Below, one piece after another: positions 1 through 7,978 of a DNA stretch of 10,049 nt (the first letter of the stretch is position 1; each line of letters opens with the position of its first letter). Both the position numbers and the translations under genes were made by a program. The notes under the pieces are model-generated. The model saw only the letters and a list, made by a program, of their open reading frames with translations, was not told the DNA's origin and searched no databases. The stretch lies in NCBI GenBank assembly GCA_013911625.1, contig JACESW010000028.1:1-10049 (forward strand), in the 5' to 3' direction. This DNA comes from Cryomorphaceae bacterium (GTDB taxonomy: Bacteria > Bacteroidota > Bacteroidia > Flavobacteriales > Schleiferiaceae).

Positions 1-2
1 TG

Positions 3-2531
3 CTTTGCGGCCCTTTCGGCTTCGCTCAGAGTGATACTTACTTTGCCTTTCCTCCGCTTTTAGAATGGCAAGGAGGCCAGCATATCATCGACTTACAGGT
101 CAGCACCAGTGCTCCATCTTCAAGTGTTTGGATCTACAACAGTGACACCAGCTATTCCAACACACTAACTGTGACCCAAGGAAACCTGACAACGGTGACC
201 TTTAGCGGGATCAACAATGCCATGCAAAGTACCTACGGGGCCCGAAATTTGACTTGGACCAATCAAAAACGCTACAAGGATGCTTTGTTTGTGGAAGCGA
301 CTCAACCCGTAACAGTAACGGAACGTATACGCCATCAATACAATCAAGAGATAGTAACCGGAAAGGGGACCAACGGTATAGGTCAAGACTTCTACCTTGC
401 CTCTCAAACGCTCATCCAGACAACAGTATCTGGAAGCTACACGAACTATTATGGACTTCACTATGTAAGTGTGGTTGCGCTCGAGGACAGTACGAACGTA
501 CGCATCAAAGCGCGTAGTGGCAATCTCTTCGACAACGGTAGAGACAGTGTCATCTTTTCTTTGAATGCTGGACAAAGTTGGGTGAGCAGTATGCTTGATA
601 ACGATCAGTTGCTCGGAACTCGAGTAACCTCTAATAAGCCTATTGCGGTAACCGCCGGCGGTAATCACTTAAAGGCTACCAACGCTAACAATGCAGATGC
701 TGGTATCGACCAGGTTACACCTGTAGAACATCTAGGTCTAGAACATGTGGTTCTGAGAGGACGCGGAAATACCCCGCAAGATTACTTCATGTACATCGCT
801 ACTGAAGACAGCACGAATATCACTGTCGATGGCAATGCCATTATGACCAACGGTGCGGCAGGTGATGTTGGTACTTATTCCATGGCGGGGAATGCTTCAA
901 CGCCTGGGAAACCCTTCATCGTGGAGGCAGATCGACCTATCTATTTGTTTCAAGTGACTACAGGAGCGAATAACAGTAATCCAGAACAAGGAATGGCACA
1001 GCTACCTCATGTGGATTGTACAGGCTCAACTCGTGTGGTATACAACAGAGCATCGGGGCTATCAACCTCGGCATTAATTACCATACCTACTTCTGCTGTT
1101 CCAAATCTTAATTACAACGGTTCTGCCATACAATCGTACACTGGGATCACTTTCCAGCAAAGTACATATGACCCAAGCTGGACGGGTGTGTACATTGGCG
1201 ATAATATCTTAACAAACAGCTTCACCTTAGACTGTCTTACCCCATTCCACGTTGGTGTTCTTGCTGGATCGGGTTCTAGCACTGGGCTTTACGGATACAT
1301 TAGCGGTTTTGACGATGACTTTAAACTGCTTGATCCATTCTCGGCGCTACCTGTAGAAGATGTTCCACTTGGAGCACTTTGTGAAACCCCTATCCCGCTA
1401 TTCTTCCGCTATCTAAGCTGTGTAGACAGCATCAATGTGGTTAGCACGACCATTCTCCAAGGGGTGGGTACTGTGGTCGATTCGAATGCTGCCGACACAG
1501 TAATGCATGCATTAATTGATCCAGCATATAATGGTCCCGTGGAGATCAAAGTAATTGTTGAAGACGGACGAGGATATAGAGATTCAATCTATTTTGACTT
1601 TAACTATTACGGGACGACCTATGAGCCCATTCAAGCAGATTCAGCCAGTGTATGTGCCGGTCAGCCAGTTGTTCTCGAAGTGGACGGCGCTAATCCTGAC
1701 TTCTCCTACCTATGGTCGACCGGAGATACCACCGCAAGTACTACAGCGTATGATCCAGGATGGGCTTGGGTAACTGTTGATCTAGGTAATTGTCAGTTCC
1801 ACGACAGTATTTATTTGGTGAACGGTTCACTGTATACGCCGATAACTAACGATACCGCCTATTGCGATTCATTGACCATCGATTTTGACAACCCCAACCT
1901 CTCCTCGATGTATTGGATCACCCTGGACACGTTTGCCACTGAACTCCAGTTTGATTCCACCGCCATCTACCCTTACCTCAGTACGGATATAAACGGTTGT
2001 GAAAATGAGGATACCTTCCGATTTAGAGTAATCGCGGAGCCCTACATCGATGAGGGATTTGGCTGTCCTAATTACACCCTCACAGCCACTGGTTATACAC
2101 AATTCATCTCTTTGACCCTAGGTGAACAGACCTATACAGAACCTGTTTTAGATACACTCTTTCCGTTCGCTGGATCGCACGAGTTAACGCTCGTAGCTAT
2201 CGATAGTTGTGGTAATCTAGATACCATTCAGCGGGTACTCGAAGTAGATTGTCTGGACAACCTTCTGATGTATGTTCCTACGGCGTTTTCGCCTAACGGT
2301 GACGGTGTGAATGATGCCTACTGTTTGAGCAGCTCACTTCCAACGAGAACTGAATATGCTATTTACGACCGCTGGGGCAATGAGCTATTCCGCGGACCTT
2401 CAACGGAGTGTTGGGATCCTATCGCTTTGGGACAAGAGGTTCAGCAAGGTGCATACTCTATGCGGACCTTTACCAAGCTGCCTTCCGACCAACTACATAT
2501 CGACGAATTTACCATATTCATTCTTCCATAA
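3..2531 (+). CDS. Secreted surface protein with IgGFc-binding-like N-terminal region and T9SS type B (CHU_C) sorting domain, 5' partial
   Basis: The frame is open from base 3, so the start codon lies upstream of the window; 842 residues are visible. The first visible residues (LCGPFGFAQ, then SDTYFAFPP) read as the end of a signal peptide followed by the mature N-terminus. Residues about 10-440 resemble the IgGFc-binding N-terminal region: an FAFPP opening, 'TSNKPIAVTAGGNH' near the point where such proteins state a cohesive-frame strand, and 'PVEHLGLEHVVLRGRG'. An Ig/PKD-like unit with 'SYLWSTGDTT' lies at about 542-605, and cysteines are spaced throughout, fitting an exported, disulfide-stabilised protein. 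Residues about 756-842 are a gliding-motility-associated C-terminal domain (YVPTAFSPNGDGVND, then YDRWGNELF), the type B signal for export by the type IX system. Its role is probably adhesion or matrix, inferred only. The stop overlaps the next gene's ATG. Confidence 0.85.
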   Translation, partial: LCGPFGFAQSDTYFAFPPLLEWQGGQHIIDLQVSTSAPSSSVWIYNSDTSYSNTLTVTQGNLTTVTFSGINNAMQSTYGARNLTWTNQKRYKDALFVEATQPVTVTERIRHQYNQEIVTGKGTNGIGQDFYLASQTLIQTTVSGSYTNYYGLHYVSVVALEDSTNVRIKARSGNLFDNGRDSVIFSLNAGQSWVSSMLDNDQLLGTRVTSNKPIAVTAGGNHLKATNANNADAGIDQVTPVEHLGLEHVVLRGRGNTPQDYFMYIATEDSTNITVDGNAIMTNGAAGDVGTYSMAGNASTPGKPFIVEADRPIYLFQVTTGANNSNPEQGMAQLPHVDCTGSTRVVYNRASGLSTSALITIPTSAVPNLNYNGSAIQSYTGITFQQSTYDPSWTGVYIGDNILTNSFTLDCLTPFHVGVLAGSGSSTGLYGYISGFDDDFKLLDPFSALPVEDVPLGALCETPIPLFFRYLSCVDSINVVSTTILQGVGTVVDSNAADTVMHALIDPAYNGPVEIKVIVEDGRGYRDSIYFDFNYYGTTYEPIQADSASVCAGQPVVLEVDGANPDFSYLWSTGDTTASTTAYDPGWAWVTVDLGNCQFHDSIYLVNGSLYTPITNDTAYCDSLTIDFDNPNLSSMYWITLDTFATELQFDSTAIYPYLSTDINGCENEDTFRFRVIAEPYIDEGFGCPNYTLTATGYTQFISLTLGEQTYTEPVLDTLFPFAGSHELTLVAIDSCGNLDTIQRVLEVDCLDNLLMYVPTAFSPNGDGVNDAYCLSSSLPTRTEYAIYDRWGNELFRGPSTECWDPIALGQEVQQGAYSMRTFTKLPSDQLHIDEFTIFILP

Positions 2532-3193
2532 TGCCGCTTGAACTTCCAAAAGCGGTCATCTTCGATATGGACGGGACATTGATCAACAACTATCCGTTCC
2601 ATCTAAAGGCATGGCAAATCATTTGTGAAAAGTACGGTGCGCCTCGTTCCATTGACGACATCATTAAAGATTTGCACGGGACCAATTTTGAAGTCTGCCA
2701 AAACTTCTTTGGCAACGACATCACCTTTGAAGAAAGTGAACGCATAGGTAATGAAAAAGAGGCCTTGTACCGTGAAATTTACCGTCCACAGATCGCTCCT
2801 GTTGAAGGCTTAATACCCCTATTACAATTTTTCCATAACAGCGGTATTCCCATGGCAGTGGGCACTATGGGCAACAAGGCCAATGCAGACTTTACGCTTG
2901 ATACCCTAGGAATACGTCACTTCTTTAAGGCCGTACATACCGCAGAGGAAGTGAATAAAGGAAAGCCTGACCCAGAAATTTTTCTCACCTGCCTAAAAAG
3001 CTTAACTCAAGAGTCGTTACAAACCCAAGAGCTTTGGGTGTTTGAGGATACTTCCAGTGGTATTACCGCTGCAATTAATGCGGGAGGAACGGCTTTTGGT
3101 ATTCTTACCAGCAAAACAGAGCAGGACTTAAGTACTTGTGGTGCAACATATTGCGCAAAAAACTATGATGAGATACTCAAATTGGTCTCTTAA
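2531..3193 (+). CDS. HAD-superfamily phosphatase, beta-phosphoglucomutase-like subgroup
   Basis: This 220-residue cytoplasmic protein carries all four HAD motifs: motif I FDMDGT (nucleophile D12, acid/base D14), motif II T112 in AVGTMGN, motif III K145 in GKPDP, and motif IV E172-D173 in WVFEDTSSGI. The helical cap between motifs I and II (about 17-90) fits subfamily IA, which includes phosphoglycolate phosphatases, beta-phosphoglucomutases and small sugar- or nucleotide-phosphate phosphatases. The substrate cannot be told from sequence. I chose the ATG at 2531 because motif I then falls at residue 12, as is usual. The same frame is open upstream to 2408, but that part lies inside the preceding gene and does not look like HAD sequence. 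Stop and start overlap as TAATG, so translation is probably coupled to the surface-protein gene. No separate promoter is evident. Confidence 0.92.
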   Translation: MPLELPKAVIFDMDGTLINNYPFHLKAWQIICEKYGAPRSIDDIIKDLHGTNFEVCQNFFGNDITFEESERIGNEKEALYREIYRPQIAPVEGLIPLLQFFHNSGIPMAVGTMGNKANADFTLDTLGIRHFFKAVHTAEEVNKGKPDPEIFLTCLKSLTQESLQTQELWVFEDTSSGITAAINAGGTAFGILTSKTEQDLSTCGATYCAKNYDEILKLVS

Positions 3194-3200
3194 CATTTCC

Positions 3201-3228
3201 TTGACATAACTCTTTATATGTATTTTTG
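3201..3228 (+). promoter_or_regulatory. Bacteroidota-type promoter for the DUF6695-like gene
   Basis: A -33 TTG at 3201-3203 and a perfect TAnnTTTG -7 element (TATTTTTG, 3221-3228) are separated by 17 bp, matching the known Bacteroidota sigma-ABfr-type consensus. The predicted start site near 3232-3235 leaves a leader of about 16-19 nt before the ATG at 3251. No Shine-Dalgarno sequence is seen, which is normal for the phylum. Confidence 0.75.
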
Positions 3229-3250
3229 AAATGCTATCGCACACACAACT

Positions 3251-4258
3251 ATGTCATACCTAGACACAGCAATAGTCATCGCTTGGCCGGAATGTACGGC
3301 AAGAGGAGACGAAAGCATTCTTATTCTCTTGCGTAAGGCAGGTATCGTGAAGAACCTGAACATGCGCGTTGGTCACGCAGCTATCTGTTTGATCAATCCA
3401 CAGACTGCAGAAGTGTTGTACTACGATTTCGGCCGTTACATTACCCCACGTGGATACGGCAGAGCGAGAAGCAAGTATACCGACCCGACTTTGGTTTTAG
3501 AGACAAGGGCCACATTTGATGAGGATAAAAACTTAACCAATGTTGAGGATATCGCTCAAGAATTGGATGCTAAGTCCAAATACACTCACGGAGCAGGTCC
3601 TATGGTATTCTCGGTAAGCAAGACGATCAACTTCGCAAAAGCCAAGGCCTATGCCGATGAAATGGTGATACGCGGTTATTTCCCGTACAATGGTCTTGAT
3701 AAAAGTGCCTCTAACTGCGCACGTTACGTCACCGAGACAATGAAAGCAGCCAATGAAGACGGTACCGTGGGCAGCAAGCTAAAATATCCGCTAACTGTTC
3801 GACCTACACCATTGTACAACGTTGTTGCTGCAAGCACTGAAGATAGTATCTATAGTTTTGAAGGTGGCACCTTACAGTTTATGCAGAAATCGCGCAGACA
3901 CAGCATTGCCGATATTACTTCAGGACTGTTAGAAAGCTCTTTCACAAAGTATACAGATTCACGCCCTGATGATTCTATACATGGAGAGATAGAAGAACCA
4001 GCACGTCCTTCATCATTACCGCAATCGGCAAAATGGCTCGGCGGTCTGGGAGAAGGTGCTTGGTTCCACATCAATAAGATTGGCCCGCATAGCTTTAAGG
4101 GCATCAAATACGACAAAACTGGCGTCATCGAATTCGAAGGAACCTACAGCAATGACGACATCGAGTTGCCTGAAAATCCAGAAGCCACGTACGCTTCACA
4201 CTGCGGCTTCTTCTCCATTGAGGTCGACGGTGTGATTCACAGATTCTACCGCAAATAG
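3251..4258 (+). CDS. DUF6695-like protein, possible permuted papain-fold (His/Cys) domain
   Basis: A 335-residue protein without signal peptide or membrane segment. From memory, the opening (MSYLDTAIVIAWPE), 'VGHAAICLIN' with 'YYDFGRYITPRGYGR', and 'SNCARYV' match the uncharacterised Bacteroidota family DUF6695; the family name should be confirmed. The order of a conserved His (H42, followed by a strand and a Y-x-FG stretch) and then an NC motif (C156) is like permuted papain-fold enzymes of the LRAT/PPPDE/NlpC-P60 group, where His precedes Cys and the Cys sits in an NCxxF-type motif. On that basis it may be a cysteine hydrolase or acyltransferase; this is inference. A linker of about 200-257 is followed by a compact C-terminal domain (about 258-335) rich in aromatic and glycine residues. 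It has its own promoter and its own terminator, so it is a single-gene unit. Confidence 0.8.
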   Translation: MSYLDTAIVIAWPECTARGDESILILLRKAGIVKNLNMRVGHAAICLINPQTAEVLYYDFGRYITPRGYGRARSKYTDPTLVLETRATFDEDKNLTNVEDIAQELDAKSKYTHGAGPMVFSVSKTINFAKAKAYADEMVIRGYFPYNGLDKSASNCARYVTETMKAANEDGTVGSKLKYPLTVRPTPLYNVVAASTEDSIYSFEGGTLQFMQKSRRHSIADITSGLLESSFTKYTDSRPDDSIHGEIEEPARPSSLPQSAKWLGGLGEGAWFHINKIGPHSFKGIKYDKTGVIEFEGTYSNDDIELPENPEATYASHCGFFSIEVDGVIHRFYRK

Positions 4259-4262
4259 ATAA

Positions 4263-4293
4263 AAAAAGCCCGGCGCTGCGCGCCGGGCTTTTT
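4263..4293. terminator. Bidirectional rho-independent terminator between convergent genes
   Basis: A perfect 9-bp GC stem (GCCCGGCGC at 4268-4276, GCGCCGGGC at 4280-4288) has a TGC loop. It is flanked by an A-tract on the left (4261-4267) and a T-tract on the right (4289-4293), so it works in both directions. It lies 9 nt after the plus-strand DUF6695-like stop and 20 nt beyond the minus-strand TonB receptor stop. Confidence 0.93.
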
Positions 4294-4313
4294 CTTTATT
4301 TTCTCTCTCTCAA

Positions 4314-6806
4314 TTAGAAGTCAATCTTATAGTAGAACACCGGGAACAGTCCTAACTGGTAATTCTCCGCTACCTCACCCGTCTCTGGCAAGTAGGTTAA
4401 AGTCAAGATGTTTTTGTTATTGGTAATGTTCGAAATATCCAAAGCAAACTCGTGTGCTAGGTTCAAGAAGTTCCACTTGTACCCCACCTTAAAGTCAAGA
4501 CGGAAGTACGGGCGGTATTGATTGGAATTGAATGTAAAATCGTCGATAAACTCAATTTCTGAACCTCTCGCTGAAGCGTCCTGATCAATATCACCAAACC
4601 AACGTCCACCAATAGAACTCACCTTGGTCCCTAGGTTAAAGACGCCATATTTACCCACTTGGTAATTCTTTGCCATGATGAAGTTGAATGCATAACGGCC
4701 GTTGAAGGTCGTATTCACCCAAATATCGTCTGAAGACCCTGTGCCGGCAGCGGCAATATTCTTAGAGCCCTTGTACTTAGCATCGAAGATGGATCCTGTA
4801 AACAGGCTGTAGAACCCGTTACGGTAGTAGTGCTCGGCAGTAAATTCTAAGCCGTAGTTACGTCCCTGCCCTTCGTTTTCAAGAGGTTCAGCCCAAAGGC
4901 GACCAAATCCGCTACCACCATTCACTAGAGAAAAGTAAGAAGGTACGATCTCCACAGGCACGTCCCACAAGTACTGGTAATAGGTTTCTAGTTTAATGCG
5001 TACTGGGTAATCAAAGTTGTGCTCCCAACCGGCTACAAGGTGCGCACTCTTAGTGAGTCCCATACCTTTGTTGTATTCAGTTCCATATACCCCGTCAGCA
5101 ATGGCTTGAGGTGTGGCTTGAGATCCTCTGTAGTAGTAGAGGTAAGAACTCTGCATTTGACTGTGGTAACCAGCACCGGTAAAAAATTTGTTGTGCTTGT
5201 CTACATCATAATTGAAACCGAGACGCGGCTCAATAGGACTTAATGTATTGTCGTTAATGTTCGAGTACAGCGCAGTTAAACCTGCTGTCATCGTGAGCTT
5301 ATCTGTCAATCTGTTCTTGTAGCTCACGAACGGTTGTACTACAGCGTATCCGTCTGAAGAGAAACCACCATCGTCTGTGCCCCAAGGGAATTCCCAAGGC
5401 GAAATTTCACCGGTTAATCCGTTGACGATTCTCGTCGAATCCAAATAATCAACCATCACATAATCCACATTAACACCCGCCTTAAAGCTTTGACGAGCAT
5501 CGATCTTCTTCGTGTAATGGCTGTATCCATGAATCTTGGTCTCGTAGTACCAATAGTTCAAGATTTTTGGTGCGGAATCTACGCGGTAGTAGAACTCATC
5601 AGCCGCCACCGTGTCTACACCTCGGAATACTTTAGTGTTCAGGGCATGAATGGCAGAACGAGATACCGCCGCACCACTTTTGATGTAGCTCGTTTTATCC
5701 AAACGCTTTAAATGCGTTGCACCCACTACGCCCATGTGTGTGTCAAAGAATTGGTCACGATCTACACTTCCAATACCTTCAAAACCATCGGTCACTGGGT
5801 CACCGTCGGTTCCGGAAATATCAATAACCAGGTTGGACGTACCGCCCATACCCCACAAGCTAAATTTCGAACCGTCTTTTTGCGGAAACGTCACTCTAAA
5901 GGCCCCATCTGCATAGTTTGGAATAGCTGTAGTACCCAATGGAATGCCCAAGGTTGACGCCATACCCAATGTTGAGTAGCGTCCCAGGACAAGGTAAGAC
6001 GGTGCATTTGGCTTCTCTTTGCCTAAACGACCCTCAGCCATCAATTCTACCCCTAAGAGACCGAACTGAAAGCTTCCTTCAAATGGCGTGGCATTATTAC
6101 CGTCGCGCATCTCTAGATCGAAAACACCGGCAATAGCATTTCCGTACTCCCCTGGCCAAGCGCCTGTGTAGAAATCACCGCTCTGGATGTATTTATTGTT
6201 AAGGATAGTTACCGGACCACCGCCAGTCCCTGGAATGGCGAAGTGGTTGGGGTTGGGAATGTTGATTCCTTCAAAACGGTACAGGATACCTGCAGGCGTG
6301 TTACCACGAACAACAATGTCATTTCGAGTATCGTCTGAACCCTGAACACCCGCAAAGTTGGTTGCCATACGAGCCGGTTCCCCACGAGAACCCGCATAGA
6401 GGTTCGTTTCTTCTACAGAGAACTTGCGGGCACTCACTACGGCCATCTCGTTCTTTACATCACCGCGGGGTGTTGCAACAACATCTACCTCGTCAAGCTT
6501 TACCGTGCTCTCTGTCAAAGCGATTCTAATCACAGCTTGCTTAGCTGAGTTTAATTCTACAACAGCAGAAGTAGGCTCATAGCCGAAGAGTTGAACGGCC
6601 ACAATCTTGCGGCCAATCTCTACATCCATTTCGAACTGTCCGTACTCGTCAGAGAATGCCTGTACATTATCACAGATAAGCATGGCATCTGGAAGTGGCG
6701 ATTTACTTTCAGAATCGACCACGGTACCACGAATGGTTTGAGTGAGTGTTTGCGCTCCTAAGGTTGAACTAACTACCAACAGAGCAAGAAGAACTAAGCG
6801 TCTCAT
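4314..6806 (-). CDS. TonB-dependent outer-membrane receptor with CarboxypepD_reg-like domain
   Basis: An 830-residue outer-membrane protein. The signal peptide is MRRLVLLALLVVSSTLGAQ, cleaved near residue 19. A carboxypeptidase-regulatory-like beta-sandwich follows (about 24-105), then a likely TonB box (VKLDEVDVV, 102-110), a plug domain (about 125-235, with VVRGNTPAGILYRFEGINIPNPNHF-type sequence split across 165-189), and a barrel ending in aromatic Phe (VFYYKIDF). The chosen ATG at 6806 puts the signal peptide first; a TTG at 6830 would add eight residues ahead of it and is less likely. At 830 residues it is shorter than SusC transporters (about 1000) and has no adjacent SusD, so polysaccharide uptake by a SusCD pair is not supported. 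Substrate is unknown: siderophore, vitamin, peptide or sugar are all possible. Two palindromes lie upstream. Confidence 0.93.
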   Translation of the reverse strand: MRRLVLLALLVVSSTLGAQTLTQTIRGTVVDSESKSPLPDAMLICDNVQAFSDEYGQFEMDVEIGRKIVAVQLFGYEPTSAVVELNSAKQAVIRIALTESTVKLDEVDVVATPRGDVKNEMAVVSARKFSVEETNLYAGSRGEPARMATNFAGVQGSDDTRNDIVVRGNTPAGILYRFEGINIPNPNHFAIPGTGGGPVTILNNKYIQSGDFYTGAWPGEYGNAIAGVFDLEMRDGNNATPFEGSFQFGLLGVELMAEGRLGKEKPNAPSYLVLGRYSTLGMASTLGIPLGTTAIPNYADGAFRVTFPQKDGSKFSLWGMGGTSNLVIDISGTDGDPVTDGFEGIGSVDRDQFFDTHMGVVGATHLKRLDKTSYIKSGAAVSRSAIHALNTKVFRGVDTVAADEFYYRVDSAPKILNYWYYETKIHGYSHYTKKIDARQSFKAGVNVDYVMVDYLDSTRIVNGLTGEISPWEFPWGTDDGGFSSDGYAVVQPFVSYKNRLTDKLTMTAGLTALYSNINDNTLSPIEPRLGFNYDVDKHNKFFTGAGYHSQMQSSYLYYYRGSQATPQAIADGVYGTEYNKGMGLTKSAHLVAGWEHNFDYPVRIKLETYYQYLWDVPVEIVPSYFSLVNGGSGFGRLWAEPLENEGQGRNYGLEFTAEHYYRNGFYSLFTGSIFDAKYKGSKNIAAAGTGSSDDIWVNTTFNGRYAFNFIMAKNYQVGKYGVFNLGTKVSSIGGRWFGDIDQDASARGSEIEFIDDFTFNSNQYRPYFRLDFKVGYKWNFLNLAHEFALDISNITNNKNILTLTYLPETGEVAENYQLGLFPVFYYKIDF

Positions 6807-6908
6807 AGTTTTGATTTTGTATAGCGACAAGTTAAAGGAATTGCGCCGCTCCGCGACTTTAATAAATCTTGAATTCTGAGATTTTCACTAACAAGGGTGT
6901 AAATCATA

Positions 6909-6921
6909 GCTCAAATTGAGC
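6909..6921. repeat. Palindrome GCTCAA-A-TTGAGC, possible operator
   Basis: Six-base arms around one central base, about 105-115 nt upstream of the TonB receptor ATG on the minus strand. It may be a regulator-binding site; no family is assigned. Confidence 0.4.
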
Positions 6922-6925
6922 CACT

Positions 6926-6945
6926 TTGATTCACAAATGAATCAA
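6926..6945. repeat. Inverted repeat TTGATTCA-CAAA-TGAATCAA
   Basis: Perfect 8-base arms with a 4-base spacer, starting one base beyond the glycosyltransferase stop (reading the minus strand) and about 120-140 nt upstream of the TonB receptor. It lacks a T-tract on the minus strand, so it is a poor rho-independent terminator and a better operator candidate. Confidence 0.45.
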
Positions 6946-6946
6946 T

Positions 6947-7972
6947 TCACTTGAAAAACGAAGAAAAGTGCTTGTGACCGCGCACGTAAAATTGCCACAC
7001 CATGCTCCCCGCATAGGTCCCCTTCAGCTTCTTCAAAGGCAACAAGGGCAACCCTTTATACGACATTCTTGTACGCTGAATTTTAGTGAACCTTCCGTAA
7101 AAGGCAAAGTGCGCTTGCAGTATGGCCAAGGTATGTTTCGGTTTTCCTTCAAGGACGAACTTCACCCCTGCTATGCCGTCTAAAATAAGTCGTGCAAACA
7201 CAATCCCCATGGCACGAAGCTGCGGAAGGTTTTTCACGAGGATAATCAGGTTGTTGCGGAAGTTTAAATAGGTTTTTCGTGGAGAATCGGCATTTAATGT
7301 TGCCCCGCCAAGATGATAAACCTCAGATTTAGGCTCCACCCAAACCTCATAACCAGCTCGCTGCATACGCCAGCAAAGATCAATCTCTTCCATATGAGCG
7401 AACAGCATAGGGTCTAACTTACCTGCTCGCTCAAACGCCTCCATATTCACAGCTAAACAAGCGCCCGTCGCCCAGAAAACAGGACGGGCATCATCGTACT
7501 GACCACCATCCACTTCAAGCTCATGAAGAACCCGTCCGCGGCAAAATGGGTAGCCTAAAGCATCGATAAATCCTCCAGAAGCCCCAGCGTATTCGAACTT
7601 CTCAGGTTCACGATCCCAACGAATCTTCGGTTGTACTGCCCCACAATTAGGATACTTCTCAAAATGTCCCATGATGGGTTCCAACCATCCAGGAGTTGTT
7701 CTAACATCGCTATTTAACAGCACTGCGTACTTCTCCTTCAAGGGCTTCAAACCTTCGTTGTAGCCGCCTGCATACCCCAAATTCTCACCGGTCTGAATGA
7801 TCTTAACCTCTGGAAAATGGGTCTCAACATAGGCAACGCTGTCGTCACTGCTGTCGTTATCAATGACATATACCGGATGTGGCTTGCTATCTTCAATAAC
7901 GCCTGGTAAGTATTTTTCTAATAAGGCTTTTCCGTTCCAATTCAGGATGGCAACCGCAATCTTTTCTTTCAT
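6947..7972 (-). CDS. Family 2 glycosyltransferase (rhamnosyltransferase-like, COG1216 type)
   Basis: A 341-residue GT-A fold enzyme that transfers a sugar from a nucleotide-sugar donor to an acceptor, probably at the cytoplasmic face of the membrane for cell-surface glycan. Motifs in order: ILNWNG (9-14), VIDNDSSDDS (36-45, nucleotide-binding aspartates), GENLGYAGGYNEGL (62-75), LLNSDV (85-90, the DXD-like metal site ending at D89), WATGACLAV (167-175) and MEEIDLCWR (194-202, catalytic acidic pair). H220 in YHLGG follows. The C-terminal part (about 235-341) is basic and amphipathic, which suits membrane association. The ATG at 7972 follows the preceding gene's TAA by 6 nt, so the two are one operon. 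The sugar and acceptor cannot be named; rhamnose is only a family association. Confidence 0.93.
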   Translation of the reverse strand: MKEKIAVAILNWNGKALLEKYLPGVIEDSKPHPVYVIDNDSSDDSVAYVETHFPEVKIIQTGENLGYAGGYNEGLKPLKEKYAVLLNSDVRTTPGWLEPIMGHFEKYPNCGAVQPKIRWDREPEKFEYAGASGGFIDALGYPFCRGRVLHELEVDGGQYDDARPVFWATGACLAVNMEAFERAGKLDPMLFAHMEEIDLCWRMQRAGYEVWVEPKSEVYHLGGATLNADSPRKTYLNFRNNLIILVKNLPQLRAMGIVFARLILDGIAGVKFVLEGKPKHTLAILQAHFAFYGRFTKIQRTRMSYKGLPLLPLKKLKGTYAGSMVWQFYVRGHKHFSSFFK

Positions 7973-7978
7973 CCGAGC

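Larger units (their letters stand above)
6807..6946. other. 140-nt intergenic region upstream of the TonB receptor
   Basis: No gene is seen here. I could not find a convincing TTG/TAnnTTTG promoter on the minus strand, so the receptor may be transcribed by read-through from the glycosyltransferase or from a promoter of another class. The region holds two palindromes, described separately. Confidence 0.6.

Noticed and set aside
165..668. Minus-strand frame of 167 residues
   Set aside because: It is a shadow of the surface-protein coding frame; the plus frame shows clear domain sequence.
2408..2530. Upstream extension of the HAD phosphatase
   Set aside because: It overlaps the CHU_C domain of the preceding gene and adds 41 residues not found in HAD proteins; the ATG at 2531 fits motif I spacing.
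3850..4128. Minus-strand frame of 92 residues
   Set aside because: It is antisense to the DUF6695-like gene and has no recognisable features or promoter.
4314..6806. SusC-type polysaccharide transporter
   Set aside because: The protein is about 170 residues too short for SusC and no SusD gene is adjacent.
6822..6840. TTTAACTTG-like -7 element for the TonB receptor
   Set aside because: It deviates from TAnnTTTG and has no TTG at the right distance upstream, so no promoter is called.
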